Shown: positions 1 through 9,458, counted from the first letter of the stretch. The stretch is 64,000 nt of DNA from Flavimaricola sp. (GCA_029255105.1 JAQWWH010000060.1:1-64000), one strand, 5' to 3'. Notes: generated by a model from the sequence alone, not told the origin. Numbers and translations are program-made.

Positions 1-1
1 C

Positions 2-2359
2 AACGGCAAGAAAACACCAAGCCAGGACGAGGTCACCGCCGCGCTTTGGGCCAGATTTTGTAAAGAGGCTGATCTTTCTGTTGTGTCAGACCGTGGTGCT
101 TGGACAATCAACGATGCCAGGACAAAGGCACAGGCCCGGTTGCGCGAGGTTATTGCTGGCACCTACAGCTTTGTCGCCCGGTCAGACAACAGCACACTCG
201 TTGCGGGGTCACAGCAGGTCAAGAGACCTACGTTGGTTTCAGCCACTGACGCCCAGTCCCAACTTGAAGGCATCCTGAATTCATTCTTTGAGCAACTGGC
301 TGATGGCAACGCCCCACGCGCAGGTATTCGTCTCACGATGGGTGCGGGTAAGACGCGAAAGACAATCAATCAGCTCATGCAGTATCTGAAAGATCGCGAA
401 GGCCAGTCCGTCGAGGTGTACGTGCCGCGCCATGACCTTGGATCCGAGTGGGAAAAGAACCTCAACGGCATCAACGCTGACGTCGTCCATATCTACCCGC
501 GTACAGGAGGTCAGTGGGACAAAGCGAACGAGACCTACCCATTCCCGATCCTGTGCCAAAGGTCAGATTATGTTCGCGATTTGGAGGCCAAGGGGCACAG
601 CATATACAGCAACGCCTGTCTCAGTCGAACCTCTGGCAAACAGTGCGCGTTCTTTGGGGACTGCAGCTATCTGAATCAGTTCAGAGACCGTATCCATGAC
701 GCCCAACCCCGGAACACTGTCCGCATTTACACCCATGCCTCCCTGTTCTTGAGCCGGAATGAATTCGAACGTCAGAGAACGCCAGACCTTGTGATCATTG
801 ACGAGGCTTTCCTGTCCTCTGCTGTCAGTAATCTGCCGTCAGTATCTTTGAGTGAGATCACACAGCACGTCAGATCAGATGGACTTGCATCGCTGGGGTT
901 TGAGTTGTTGGAATGCCTGTCGAACAAACAGGGGCAACTCAGTTACCTCAGGGACAAGGACATAGGAGCCTCTGACTTCCAGTCTGTTTCCCTCGGTCAC
1001 CTTAGTTCCGAAACACCCTTTGATGCTGACGTAAAAGAAAGCCGCAATGTTGGATCAGCCAAGATCTATCAGGCCATGCAGTTGCTCATCGATGTGGCGG
1101 CGCGAGAGATTGAAGATGAAGGCCGTGAGAGCTTTGAGCAGCTAGTCTACGACAAGCATAGCAACGAGATCGTGATCTGTGAGCATAAGCCAATCAGGAT
1201 CCCGGCGGGTGTTCCTGTGCTGTATCTTGATGCAACAGCCGACCCAATCATTACCGAGCCTTACCTGCCCAACCTTGAGTATCACCGGATCGATGCAAGG
1301 CAGTTGGCTGTGGTCAGTCAGGTTCACGACAGGACAGGCAGCAACTCCTTTTGGGACGAAAAGATAACGCAAGAAACCAAGAACCGATCTGCTGACACGT
1401 ACAATGAACAAAGCAATGACCTGGCGAAACTAATCATTGTCTTGAACGAATGGGCGAAGGCGGGAGAAAGCCCTCTGCTGGTGGGCCACAAGAAACTGTG
1501 TGATTTCCTCAGGAAACATCCAAAGCTGGACCAGGGAGTTGCTGTTGCACACTTCATGTCACTGAGAGGATCAGACGAGTACCAAGACAGATCCGTCATC
1601 TTCATCACTGGCAGAAACCAGCCGCCACCAGATGCAATTGATCGTCAGGCCAGAGCAATATTTGGGGCCTCAGGATATACGCTGAAACACGATGACCTTG
1701 AGGACTTGCCATTTGGTCAAGCAGACTACCGGCTGTCTGAACGCAGCAGCCATCAACCCTCAGGCATCACTCTGAGAGCTTTCAGTGATCCACGTATCGA
1801 GGCAGTACAACGACAAATTCGAGATGCTGAGACTGTTCAGGCTATCGCAAGGCTGAGGTTGGTATGGGCCAAGTACCAAAAGAGAGTGTTCCTATTGTCG
1901 AACCTGCCGGTGGAGATGCCAGTAGACCATCTCGTTTCGTTCAGTGAACTAATGCCAGAACGGTTGGAGTTGGAACTGATCAAGCAGGGAGATGTCCCAC
2001 TAACAGCACTTGGTCTCGAGAAGATGCGGCCCGATCTCGAACTAAATGAAGCAGCAATCACGAAGATGGTCCAACGCTCCAATGCTTCGGATCCCAAAAG
2101 GATGGTCTTCGCCCTACCAGATCTGGTTAAAGCCACCACGCAAATAGCGAGGTTCAAAGCCGGTAGTCCCCGCATGACGAAGCAACAGCACCTGTTCTTA
2201 CCAAAGGACTTTGAGAAAAGACTATCCACAGCTCTTTTTAGCCCTTGGACCCAGCAACAAGTCCTAGAACATCTTGAGACATATTGGGGAATGGGGAATG
2301 TGCATGATCTAACGGTTGAATTTCTGTTCATCGCTAAGCCCCAAGTTTCGGCTAAATGA
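2..2359 (+). CDS. Helicase/primase-like NTPase of a mobile element, 5' truncated
   Basis: The reading frame is open to the left edge, so the true start lies outside; a GTG at 83 is only an internal option. The visible 785 residues hold a Walker A-like motif (MGAGKTRKT, near nt 340-365), a Walker B/DEAD-like motif (DLVIIDEAF, near nt 785-810) and a later LYLDATAD motif resembling helicase motif III. Four cysteines lie between motifs I and II, codons at 554, 617, 644 and 662 (C-x20-C-x8-C-x5-C), the same relative place as the Fe-S domain of XPD/DinG helicases. This suggests an SF2-type DNA helicase, perhaps the C-terminal part of a primase-helicase of an integrative element. The exact family is not recognised. 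Confidence 0.55.
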   Translation, partial: NGKKTPSQDEVTAALWARFCKEADLSVVSDRGAWTINDARTKAQARLREVIAGTYSFVARSDNSTLVAGSQQVKRPTLVSATDAQSQLEGILNSFFEQLADGNAPRAGIRLTMGAGKTRKTINQLMQYLKDREGQSVEVYVPRHDLGSEWEKNLNGINADVVHIYPRTGGQWDKANETYPFPILCQRSDYVRDLEAKGHSIYSNACLSRTSGKQCAFFGDCSYLNQFRDRIHDAQPRNTVRIYTHASLFLSRNEFERQRTPDLVIIDEAFLSSAVSNLPSVSLSEITQHVRSDGLASLGFELLECLSNKQGQLSYLRDKDIGASDFQSVSLGHLSSETPFDADVKESRNVGSAKIYQAMQLLIDVAAREIEDEGRESFEQLVYDKHSNEIVICEHKPIRIPAGVPVLYLDATADPIITEPYLPNLEYHRIDARQLAVVSQVHDRTGSNSFWDEKITQETKNRSADTYNEQSNDLAKLIIVLNEWAKAGESPLLVGHKKLCDFLRKHPKLDQGVAVAHFMSLRGSDEYQDRSVIFITGRNQPPPDAIDRQARAIFGASGYTLKHDDLEDLPFGQADYRLSERSSHQPSGITLRAFSDPRIEAVQRQIRDAETVQAIARLRLVWAKYQKRVFLLSNLPVEMPVDHLVSFSELMPERLELELIKQGDVPLTALGLEKMRPDLELNEAAITKMVQRSNASDPKRMVFALPDLVKATTQIARFKAGSPRMTKQQHLFLPKDFEKRLSTALFSPWTQQQVLEHLETYWGMGNVHDLTVEFLFIAKPQVSAK

Positions 2360-2758
2360 CCGCTAAATGGACAAAGTGCTATAAGGATACTATAGGAAGT
2401 TGTCCTTTTAAGGACACAACAACAACGGCACTGTAGGCCGAAATCACAAGACAAACGACCAGTCCTGACCAGACGGCTAACACTGCAGGCTGGCACCCTG
2501 ATCACCCCCTCGTCAGCCTTGATAGTTAATTAATCATTGTAAATGACTTATATGGTTTACGCACCATTAAGACAAACCGTACGCGCCGCCTGTCCGGACT
2601 GGCTGTCAGCGATAGCCTGACATACGGTGTGAACTTACCCCAGTTTCTGCAGGTCCAGGCGTCAGGCAGACTGAACAAATACCTACCAGCTACCTGACTG
2701 TAGCTCCCACCATCGAATGTGATTAAGCTAAACCCTTGAAGTATAAGTGATCCAAGGC
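2360..2758. other. Non-coding gap in the putative island
   Basis: About 390 bases without a convincing gene. It contains a short dyad just after the preceding stop (TGTCCTTTTAAGGACA, 2401-2416, 7-bp arms) that could act in transcription termination, and an AT-rich stretch near 2518-2575 that could hold a promoter. No RNA gene or recombinase site is recognisable. Confidence 0.4.
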
Positions 2759-3319
2759 ATGACTTCCGAAAAACCGTCATGGAAAGATATCAAACAGATC
2801 ATCTCGGGATGGTCGGGCCAGCAGTTGGTAGGTCTCGTTCAAGACCTGTATCGATTGGACCCTGACAACGCGACATTCCTGAACGCCCGACTGCTGCAAC
2901 TGACAGCACCCAAGCAAACGCTCGCACCGTACAAGAAGCGTATTCGTGCAGCAGTCAGTCCGCAGGAGCCCTGGAAGCAAGGCGTTCGTCTGTCTGAAGG
3001 TCGTAACGCTATCAGCGAGTACAAGAAGGCAAACGGCAACGTCCGAGATACGCTGACGCTGATGATCTACTACGTCCAATGTGGGAACGACTTCACCCTC
3101 GAGTTCGGTGATATTGACGAGCAGTTCTATGACAGCATGTGCTCGATGGTCAGACAGATCAAAGACCGATTGCTGAAAGAACAGGACGCCAGATTGGCCG
3201 ATGAGCTCCTGCCCCTACTGGAGAAAGAATTCGAACGCATCGATGGACAGATGGGTTGGGGATACCCCGACGAGTTCGGTGAACACCTTGAAGAGCTGCG
3301 GGATGCGTTCGGACGGTAA
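2759..3319 (+). CDS. DUF6155-like hypothetical protein
   Basis: A 186-residue soluble, largely helical protein. The ATG at 2759 is preferred; a GTG at 2747 is the alternative. The pattern of an N-terminal SWKDIKQII segment, a central YYVQCGNDFTLEFGDIDE segment and a C-terminal GWGYPDEFGEHL segment resembles the DUF6155 family as I remember it; family function is unknown. No signal peptide or membrane segment is seen. It is the last gene before the tRNA-Arg and probably island cargo. The family call rests on recall of the pattern, without an alignment. Confidence 0.6.
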   Translation: MTSEKPSWKDIKQIISGWSGQQLVGLVQDLYRLDPDNATFLNARLLQLTAPKQTLAPYKKRIRAAVSPQEPWKQGVRLSEGRNAISEYKKANGNVRDTLTLMIYYVQCGNDFTLEFGDIDEQFYDSMCSMVRQIKDRLLKEQDARLADELLPLLEKEFERIDGQMGWGYPDEFGEHLEELRDAFGR

Positions 3320-3592
3320 CTGATGAGGCGTCAGTCTGGCTAAACGAATACCTTTCAGCCCGTAGACCCAATCAGAAATACTGCCCGCTGGCACTGGCCA
3401 TATAACGTAACCCCACGCCCCCCGGTGTCCATGCCCCCCCTACCCCGTAGGAATCAACAAACATCTCATCTCAGTTTGTGGCGGGCCGATAAAACAGCCT
3501 GGTATCGCATCGATAGTTTGGAAAAGTTGTCTACTATGTGTCTACCAATCAAGTAATCAGATTCACAAAAACCAGCCAACCCCTTGAAATGC

Positions 3593-3669
3593 TGGCGATC
3601 CCACGAGGACTCGAACCCCGAACCTGCTGATTAGAAGTCAGCTGCTCTATCCAGTTGAGCTATGGGACC
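3593..3669 (-). tRNA. tRNA-Arg(TCT)
   Basis: Read on the minus strand, a complete cloverleaf is visible: acceptor GGTCCCA pairs with TGGGATC (one G-T pair), the anticodon loop is CTTCTAA with anticodon TCT, the T arm reads GGTTCGAGTCC, and discriminator G plus genomic CCA end the gene at 3593. The 5' end is at 3669. The 3' end faces the AT-rich island-like DNA. Confidence 0.95.
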
Positions 3670-3732
3670 GCTGGGGTTCTTCTACGGCGCGTCAGACCTG
3701 TTTGGCAACGTCTTCCGGCTGAAGACCGCACC

Positions 3733-3754
3733 AAAAATCTTGGCCAAGATTTTT
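3733..3754 (-). terminator. Perfect AT-rich palindrome, second of a tandem pair
   Basis: AAAAATCTTGG followed by its exact complement makes a 22-base perfect palindrome. It lies downstream of the NDUFS4-like gene and is the second of two hairpins. A- and T-tracts at its ends would make it a bidirectional terminator, also for tRNA-Arg readthrough. Confidence 0.5.
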
Positions 3755-3782
3755 CAACGTTGTTGAAATTCATGAACCAAAA

Positions 3783-3806
3783 GAAAATTCTTATCGAGGA
3801 ATTTTC
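3783..3806 (-). terminator. Hairpin just after the NDUFS4-like stop codon
   Basis: Arms GAAAATTC and GAATTTTC (8 bp, 8-base loop) begin 8 bases after the minus-strand stop at 3815. On the minus strand a GGCC precedes the hairpin, as it does for a similar hairpin after the ABC ATPase gene near 19.1 kb. A role in termination is inferred from position and structure. Confidence 0.5.
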
Positions 3807-3814
3807 GGCCGCGA

Positions 3815-4126
3815 CTAGTGGGTCCAGACCCCACGCCGCGCCGTGGCAAAGTTCTCGCCATAGCCGCCGGCCCGCAGATTGGGCTTGCGGATCTTTGGCT
3901 CCTGAACGACGACCTCGATCCCGTTTTCAGAAGCATAGTCCAGCGCCTCTTCTTTCGAGGCGAAGGACATGCGGACCTGGGTCTGGGTATCACTCGAGGA
4001 CGTCCATCCCATAAGCGGATCAACTTCACGCGCAGAGGCCGGCGCGAACTCCAGCACCCAGTCATGCGTTTTGGCTGTACCAGATTGCATTGCTGTTCTG
4101 GCGGGTCGGTAGATGCGTGCGCGCAT
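3815..4126 (-). CDS. NADH dehydrogenase NDUFS4-like accessory subunit
   Basis: A 103-residue protein of the ETC complex I subunit (NDUFS4) family, an accessory subunit of respiratory complex I found in alphaproteobacteria and mitochondria. Family hallmarks are the start [10 protein letters not shown], the WVLEF strand, the PLMGW segment, and the [14 protein letters not shown] helix. The start at 4126 is supported by GGAG seven bases upstream; a longer frame to 4438 has no such support and its extra residues look unlike the family. It is monocistronic and followed by two hairpins. It lies outside any nuo operon, as is usual for this subunit. Confidence 0.85.
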   Translation of the reverse strand: MRARIYRPARTAMQSGTAKTHDWVLEFAPASAREVDPLMGWTSSSDTQTQVRMSFASKEEALDYASENGIEVVVQEPKIRKPNLRAGGYGENFATARRGVWTH

Positions 4127-4466
4127 AGTCAATCTCCAGCTCTGTCGCGATCTATATCGGGCAATCAGAGGGGCCATGCAATCCCCAGTGGCGCAAACGG
4201 GCTGCGACGCCGTCCAAGGCTGTTCAGGAGCTGCGAGACAATGCAAATCGAGGCTGTCCTTCGTTGTTCTTTGACCAAACTGACATAGATGACAGCTAAG
4301 GGCCCTTCGGGTTGCCGTTGTTGTCGCCGTCGGATCATGCTCTTCCGACTTCTTGAAGGTTCGAAAAAGCACCTCCTGACACCTCTGCTGACACTCTTTG
4401 TCAGCAGCCGGGGTTGAAGCCGCGGGCATTGGGGTCAATCTTAAGGGGCTTCAGGAGTCTTCTCAA
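4127..4466. other. Divergent intergenic region upstream of uvrB
   Basis: About 340 bases between the divergent NDUFS4-like gene and uvrB. It must hold both promoters, but none is clear. A strong hairpin with 8-bp arms (TGCTGACA / TGTCAGCA, 5-base loop) lies at 4386-4406, in the probable uvrB leader. I looked for the alphaproteobacterial LexA box (GTTC-N7-GTTC) and found none complete. No RNA gene is recognisable. Confidence 0.5.
4386..4406. repeat. 8-bp inverted repeat in the uvrB leader
   Basis: TGCTGACA, five bases, TGTCAGCA: a perfect 8-bp dyad about 60 bases before the uvrB start. It could be an operator, a terminator of upstream transcripts or a leader hairpin; the sequence does not decide. 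Confidence 0.4.
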
Positions 4467-6662
4467 ATGCACAACAACTCGCCCGAGGCCATGCCGGTCC
4501 TCTACCCGGCGCCCGATGTCAAAACCCGCGAAAAGCTTGAAGGCGGCATTCGGTTTCGGATGCAGACGGATTTCAGCGCCGCCGGGGACCAACCCGCGGC
4601 AATCAAGGAGATTTCCGAAGCCATCCGCCAGGGTGAGCGGGATCAGGTCCTTCTGGGCGCGACCGGCACGGGCAAGACATTCACCATGGCCAAGGTGATC
4701 GAGGAGACGCAGCGCCCCGCTATTATCCTTGCGCCGAACAAGACACTTGCGGCTCAGCTTTATGGTGAGTTCAAGGGTTTCTTTCCCGACAACGCCGTAG
4801 AATACTTTGTGAGCTACTACGACTACTACCAGCCAGAGGCCTATGTCGCCCGGTCGGACACCTATATTGAGAAAGAAAGCCAGATAAACGAACAGATCGA
4901 CCGGATGCGCCATTCGGCCACCCGTGCCCTCTTGGAACGTGATGATGTGATCATCGTGGCCTCAGTCTCGTGCATTTACGGCATCGGTTCGGTCGAGACT
5001 TACGGGGCGATGACGACCGACCTTGTCAAAGGCCAGATGTACGACCAGCGGGCCGTGATCGCCGACCTGATTGCCCAGCAATACCGCCGCAACGATCAGG
5101 CCTTCGGCCGGGGCACGTTCCGGGTGCGCGGCGATTCCCTTGAGGTCTGGCCCGCCCACCTTGATGACCGGGCGTGGAAGCTTTCCTTCTTCGGAGAAGA
5201 GCTTGAGGCGATCACCGAGTTTGACCCGCTCACCGGGCACAAGACGGGCCAGTTCGACCGTATCCGTATCTACGCCAATTCGCACTACGTGACCCCCCGC
5301 CCGACGATGCAGCAGGCGATCATTGGCATCAAGAAAGAGCTGCGGATGCGGCTGGACCAACTCGTTAACGACGGCAAATTGTTAGAGGCCCAACGCCTGG
5401 AACAGCGCACCAACTTCGACCTTGAGATGCTCGAGGCGACGGGTGTCTGCAACGGGATCGAGAACTACTCGCGCTACCTCACTGGCCGTGCGCCCGGCGA
5501 GCCGCCACCGACGTTGTTCGAGTTCATCCCCGACAACGCCATCGTCTTTGCCGATGAATCCCATGTGTCTGTCCCCCAGATCGGGGGCATGTACAAGGGC
5601 GACTACCGGCGCAAGTTTACATTGGCGGAACACGGTTTCCGCCTGCCCTCCTGCATGGACAACCGGCCCCTCAAGTTTGAAGAGTGGGACGCAATGCGCC
5701 CACAATCCGTCTTCGTCTCGGCAACGCCCGCGTCGTGGGAAATGGACCAGACCGGTGGTGTGTTTACCGAACAGGTGATCCGCCCGACCGGCCTTCTGGA
5801 CCCGGTGATCGAAATCCGCCCGGTGGACACCCAGGTCGATGACGTAATGGACGAAATCCGCCGGGTCTCGGCCGCCGGGTATCGGACACTTGTCACCACA
5901 TTGACCAAACGCATGGCCGAGGATCTGACCGAGTACCTGCACGAACAGGGCATCCGCGTCCGCTATATGCATTCCGACATCGACACGATCGAACGGATCG
6001 AGATCCTGCGCGACCTGCGCCTTGGCGCCTTTGACGTGCTGATCGGGATCAACCTCTTGCGCGAGGGCCTCGATATCCCCGAATGCGGGTTGGTCGCGAT
6101 CCTGGATGCCGACAAGGAAGGCTTCTTGCGGTCCGAAACCTCGCTCATCCAGACAATCGGCCGCGCGGCCCGGAACGTCGATGGGCGGGTCATCATGTAT
6201 GCGGACCGCATTACCGGCTCAATGGAGCGGGCAATGAAGGAAACCGACCGCCGGCGGGCCAAGCAAATGGCCTATAATGTGGAGCATGGGATCACCCCCC
6301 AGACCGTCAAAAAGAACGTCGAGGATATTCTGGCCGGCCTCTACAAGGGCGACGTGGACATGAACCGGGTCACAGCAAAGATCGACAAGCCGCTGGCGGG
6401 GGCCAACCTCAAGGCCGTGCTGGACGGGCTGCGACTGGACATGCGCAAGGCCGCCGAAAACCTCGAATTCGAAGAGGCCGCCCGCCTGCGCGATGAGGTG
6501 AAACGTCTTGAGACGGTCGAACTGACCGTCGCCGACGACCCTCTGGCGCGTCAGCAGGCTGTCGAAAGGGCGGTGGACGACGCACAGAAAGCTTCGGGCC
6601 GGTCAACCGGCGGTCGGGGCGGGATGCGCGGCGGGAAATCGCGATATGGGGGCAAGCGTTGA
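4467..6662 (+). CDS. uvrB: UvrABC excinuclease subunit B
   Basis: A 731-residue UvrB, the DNA-damage verification helicase of nucleotide excision repair, which is loaded by UvrA and recruits UvrC. Seen in order: N-terminal [11 protein letters not shown] (Q-motif region), Walker A GATGTGKT, the beta-hairpin [11 protein letters not shown], the Walker B-like FADESH, helicase motifs V/VI ([22 protein letters not shown]), and a C-terminal UVR domain ([12 protein letters not shown]), then a Gly/Arg-rich tail. The ATG at 4467 has AGGAG about nine bases upstream; an upstream TTG at 4398 lies inside the leader hairpin and is rejected. Length is typical. Confidence 0.97.
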   Translation: MHNNSPEAMPVLYPAPDVKTREKLEGGIRFRMQTDFSAAGDQPAAIKEISEAIRQGERDQVLLGATGTGKTFTMAKVIEETQRPAIILAPNKTLAAQLYGEFKGFFPDNAVEYFVSYYDYYQPEAYVARSDTYIEKESQINEQIDRMRHSATRALLERDDVIIVASVSCIYGIGSVETYGAMTTDLVKGQMYDQRAVIADLIAQQYRRNDQAFGRGTFRVRGDSLEVWPAHLDDRAWKLSFFGEELEAITEFDPLTGHKTGQFDRIRIYANSHYVTPRPTMQQAIIGIKKELRMRLDQLVNDGKLLEAQRLEQRTNFDLEMLEATGVCNGIENYSRYLTGRAPGEPPPTLFEFIPDNAIVFADESHVSVPQIGGMYKGDYRRKFTLAEHGFRLPSCMDNRPLKFEEWDAMRPQSVFVSATPASWEMDQTGGVFTEQVIRPTGLLDPVIEIRPVDTQVDDVMDEIRRVSAAGYRTLVTTLTKRMAEDLTEYLHEQGIRVRYMHSDIDTIERIEILRDLRLGAFDVLIGINLLREGLDIPECGLVAILDADKEGFLRSETSLIQTIGRAARNVDGRVIMYADRITGSMERAMKETDRRRAKQMAYNVEHGITPQTVKKNVEDILAGLYKGDVDMNRVTAKIDKPLAGANLKAVLDGLRLDMRKAAENLEFEEAARLRDEVKRLETVELTVADDPLARQQAVERAVDDAQKASGRSTGGRGGMRGGKSRYGGKR

Positions 6663-6697
6663 CTGGAAGACTGGGTTTGCCACACTAACTGACGATA

Positions 6698-7126
6698 ATG
6701 CGATTGGCCCTGCCCTTTGTGTTCCTCGCCTGTCCCGCCGCCGCGTGGGAGTATACGCCCGTCCCCATATGTACCCTCAGCCAGACAACTGAGGCCGCCG
6801 AGGTCACGGTGACCTACGACCCGGCTTTACCGGAGTACGCCATCACCATCACCCTGCTGGATGGCACATGGCCAGACGGGCCAGTCTTTACCCTGGCTTT
6901 CGAGGGGGGCACCCCGTTGACCATCCAGACCGATCGGCATGCCTTGTCAGACGGGGACAAGAGCGTGACGGTAAGGGATCGGGGTTTTGGCAATGTGCTT
7001 AACGGTATGGAGTTCAGCGGGATCGCCGTCGCCTTGCTTGGCGATGCAGTGCTTCCGATACCACTGACCGGGATCAAAGGGCCAATGCAGTCGTTCCGTA
7101 ATTGCCCCGAGGATGCACTATCCTAA
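6698..7126 (+). CDS. Exported hypothetical protein
   Basis: A 142-residue protein with a short N-terminal signal peptide (MRLALPFVFLACPAAAWEY, probable cleavage after AAA), then a mostly beta-stranded mature part with two cysteines (one near the mature N-terminus, one near the end) that could form a disulfide. It starts 35 bases after uvrB and may be cotranscribed with it. No family is recognised; a periplasmic location is inferred. Confidence 0.65.
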   Translation: MRLALPFVFLACPAAAWEYTPVPICTLSQTTEAAEVTVTYDPALPEYAITITLLDGTWPDGPVFTLAFEGGTPLTIQTDRHALSDGDKSVTVRDRGFGNVLNGMEFSGIAVALLGDAVLPIPLTGIKGPMQSFRNCPEDALS

Positions 7127-7158
7127 CGAGGCTGGCCTAAGGTTGCCTGCGATAAGTC

Positions 7159-7566
7159 CTACCGCAGTACGTGGACCGAACAACGGGCATGGCGGACCAC
7201 CCGAGCGGCTGTGGCCCCAAGAAAGTAGTCCTCTATCCCTGGTCGATGCGAGGCCATGACGATCAGGTCATTGTGATGCACCTCTGCCCAGTCGACGATC
7301 TCTCGCCCAGCATGTCCGTCAATGACCTCGCATTCGGCCCCTCGGACGCCCCGCGCCAGATTGGAAAGATCGGCCAGCAGTTCCTTGCGCTGGTGGGCCC
7401 GGAACTCTGAGGGCATGTAGGTCGATGCATAGCCCGGGATAGGGTCCATGATGTGCAGCATGGTGATCTTGGCACCCGGCGAGGCCAGACCTTCTGCAAC
7501 CGCGATGGCACCAAGAGAATCCCGACGGCCCTCAAATGAAATCGGAAGCAAGATATTGTTGTACAT
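7159..7566 (-). CDS. Universal stress protein (UspA family)
   Basis: A 135-residue single-domain UspA-fold protein. It has the N-terminal strand NILLPISFEG, a central LLADLSNLA helix, DLIVMASHRPG, and the C-terminal GATAARVVRHARCSVHVLR, which matches the family ATP-binding pattern G-x2-G-x9-G-[ST] only loosely. The ATG at 7566 has GAGGAAACACC directly upstream and fits the family start; a longer frame to 7665 does not. It is convergent with the upstream exported protein. Confidence 0.85.
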   Translation of the reverse strand: MYNNILLPISFEGRRDSLGAIAVAEGLASPGAKITMLHIMDPIPGYASTYMPSEFRAHQRKELLADLSNLARGVRGAECEVIDGHAGREIVDWAEVHHNDLIVMASHRPGIEDYFLGATAARVVRHARCSVHVLR

Positions 7567-7700
7567 GGTGTTTCCTCTCATTTCTCCAACAGAGTCTGCA
7601 CCCGGCCAAGGAAAAGAACCTTGATCCATATCATGAAGGCTGGAATGGTCTTGTCTGTCGGGCAAATCGCCGAAAACGTCCCAGAGGTGTGCAAGTCGGG

Positions 7701-8189
7701 ATGACTGTTATCGTGATACTGGGCTCGGCGAATTGGGCCAGCGGACCCTCTCCGGCCTTGCGACGCCGGACCCTTTATGGGGCCAAGCTATTTCACGAAA
7801 GCAACGCCGCCTATGTGGTTGCCTGCGGCGGGCTTCTTAAACACCCCCCGATAGAGGCCGAAGTGATGCGCGACATTCTGCAATCGGCTGGCGTGCCAGA
7901 CGAAGTCATCCGGCTGGAGACCCGGTCGACCACGACAGGCGAGAACCTGAATTTTGTTCTGCCGATCCTGGACGACCTTGGAACAAGATCGATTATTCTG
8001 GTGACAGATTGGTATCATCTGCCCCGGGCCAAGCTTGTCGCCCGTCGACTAGGGCTAAGCTGCGTCGGGGTGTCCCCCGGGCTGCGAGCGACCCATATCG
8101 GTCAACAGGCCCGGTCTGCCTTGCGGGAAATACCGGCCTACATCGCCTATTGGCTGCGCCTAAAGGGCCGACCAGGGCCGAAATCCTAA
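7701..8189 (+). CDS. YdcF/SanA-like DUF218 protein
   Basis: A 162-residue DUF218 domain protein. Typical elements are the N-terminal strand TVIVILGSANW, an acidic/polar ACGG segment, the TRSTTTGENL loop, and the DWYHLPRAKLVARRLGL segment. DUF218 proteins (YdcF, SanA, ElyC) are linked to envelope functions, but the reaction is unknown. The chosen ATG starts directly at the first strand; a GTG 12 bases upstream is possible. It is divergent from the stress protein gene, and upstream in-frame codons look non-coding. Confidence 0.75.
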   Translation: MTVIVILGSANWASGPSPALRRRTLYGAKLFHESNAAYVVACGGLLKHPPIEAEVMRDILQSAGVPDEVIRLETRSTTTGENLNFVLPILDDLGTRSIILVTDWYHLPRAKLVARRLGLSCVGVSPGLRATHIGQQARSALREIPAYIAYWLRLKGRPGPKS

Positions 8190-8223
8190 GGCGACGTTAA
8201 CCTTTCGTCTGCAGCCTGTTGGC

Positions 8224-8913
8224 ATGACCACCCGAACCGCCCTTTCCCGTGGACTTTGGATTTGCCTCTTCTGGCTGATCTGCGCGCCAATTTCGGCGAT
8301 GGCCGGGGCATGGACCCAAGAGGAAGGCAGTCTGTTCGTGTCGATTGGGGGTAATGTCGCCCTGTTCGACCATGCAACACGGCCGGTCCACTACGATCCG
8401 ACGTTCTTCCTGGAATATGGCCTCTCACCCCGTTTGACCCTGGGTCTAGACGGCTACACCGCCGACAAGGGAGAGGCCGGAAGCCTGTTCGGCTTTGCAA
8501 GAACCCCCATAGGACGAACAGACGGCCCTGTTGTTGTCGCGCTAGCCTTTGGCCTGGGCCTGACCAAGACGCCCACCGGCCCCCTATGGGAAACCGTCCG
8601 CATTGGCGGTCACTTGGGCCAGGGGCTGGACCGCGGTTGGCTTGCGTTCGACGCAGAGGCGACGCGGGTCTTGCAGCAACCCTTGGTCCAGACAAAGATG
8701 GAATTGACATGGGGGCACCGCCTTGGGAACGGCTGGACGAGCGTCCTGTCAGGACAGATCGGGTCCGGACTGGAAGGCAACTTCTATGCCAAGATGAACC
8801 CGTCGCTGACCTATGACCTGACACAAAGTATTCGGCTTCGGGCAGGCTATGTGCAGGCCCTTACCGGGGATAGGGGGAGCGGGCTAAGCGCACAGGTCTG
8901 GGTGGATTTCTGA
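8224..8913 (+). CDS. Probable outer-membrane beta-barrel hypothetical protein
   Basis: A 229-residue protein with a signal peptide (residues ~1-27, ending AMAG) and a mature part made of alternating hydrophobic strands with many Gly and aromatic residues. It ends in VWVDF; a C-terminal Phe is the usual signal for BAM-dependent outer-membrane insertion. No family is recognised. It follows the DUF218 gene by 34 bases and could share its transcript. Confidence 0.65.
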   Translation: MTTRTALSRGLWICLFWLICAPISAMAGAWTQEEGSLFVSIGGNVALFDHATRPVHYDPTFFLEYGLSPRLTLGLDGYTADKGEAGSLFGFARTPIGRTDGPVVVALAFGLGLTKTPTGPLWETVRIGGHLGQGLDRGWLAFDAEATRVLQQPLVQTKMELTWGHRLGNGWTSVLSGQIGSGLEGNFYAKMNPSLTYDLTQSIRLRAGYVQALTGDRGSGLSAQVWVDF

Positions 8914-8920
8914 ACGCATA

Positions 8921-9397
8921 TCACCAGCCTTCTGTGCCAGGCGCGCCCTTGATATGGCCGGTCAGGTTGCTCGTGACCCAACCTCCGTAAAAATCCCCGG
9001 GCTGGGCCAGGACGCGTTCTTCGCCAACCCAGGCTTCGTCGACCACCGATGCGTAGAAGGCGATGTGATCGCGTAGCGGCGCAAAAGCTGCTGACGGAAC
9101 CGGGTAATCCCAGGCGGCCTGACGGACTTTGCGACCCTGCCAGTCCAGGTCGAAGTACCGGGCCTGGCCCTTCCACTCGCACCAGCTGCGGCGCAAGCCG
9201 GGCTGAAGCGCGTCCATCCTGATATCACGAATGGGGATGTAGTAGGTTGGCGGATGATGCGTTTCGCAAACCCTCCAGGCGGCGACGGTGCTTGCCAGCT
9301 CTTCCCCACCAAACACGACCCGCACAAGATGCGGCACGGTCTCAAGCAGAGGGGGACGAGGATAGGCCTGGACGTTCTCGATCGGCAGAATTGTCAT
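8921..9397 (-). CDS. DUF427 domain protein
   Basis: A 158-residue protein of the DUF427 family, a small beta fold found in many bacteria, function unknown. Recognisable segments are VRVVFGGEELAST near the N-terminus, the ETHHPPTYYIPIRDI segment with the conserved His-Pro and Tyr-Tyr, WCEWKGQARYFDL, and the C-terminal PGDFYGGWVTSNLTG. The ATG at 9397 is chosen over one 14 codons upstream because the family start aligns there. It is convergent with the preceding barrel gene (7 bases apart). Confidence 0.8.
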   Translation of the reverse strand: MTILPIENVQAYPRPPLLETVPHLVRVVFGGEELASTVAAWRVCETHHPPTYYIPIRDIRMDALQPGLRRSWCEWKGQARYFDLDWQGRKVRQAAWDYPVPSAAFAPLRDHIAFYASVVDEAWVGEERVLAQPGDFYGGWVTSNLTGHIKGAPGTEGW

Positions 9398-9458
9398 GAT
9401 ACGCAATCTGTCACGCCGCTTGACACAGTCAAGCAGCAAGGCCAGAAACCTTGCCCAT

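Larger units (their letters stand above)
1..3592. mobile_element. Probable end of an integrated genomic island at tRNA-Arg
   Basis: This stretch is visibly more AT-rich than the rest of the window (a sample line near 1.8 kb is about 50% GC) and its two genes have no link to the neighbouring core genes. It ends exactly at the 3' end of a minus-strand tRNA-Arg(TCT), the usual side for tyrosine-recombinase integration. No integrase and no second copy of the tRNA 3' end are visible, so the element would have to continue beyond the left edge. Island status is inferred from composition, gene content and position. Confidence 0.45.

Noticed and set aside
3815-4438. Longer form of the NDUFS4-like gene starting at 4438
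   Set aside because: The extra 104 residues show no family similarity; the ATG at 4126 has a good ribosome binding site and matches the family N-terminus.
4127-4466. LexA/SOS box before uvrB
   Set aside because: Only half-sites of the alphaproteobacterial GTTC-N7-GTTC box were found.
4401-4913. Minus-strand open frame opposite the start of uvrB, ending in an amino-acid-like GFNPGC tail
   Set aside because: It lies almost entirely antisense to uvrB, has no supported start, and its residues reflect the codon bias of the opposite strand.
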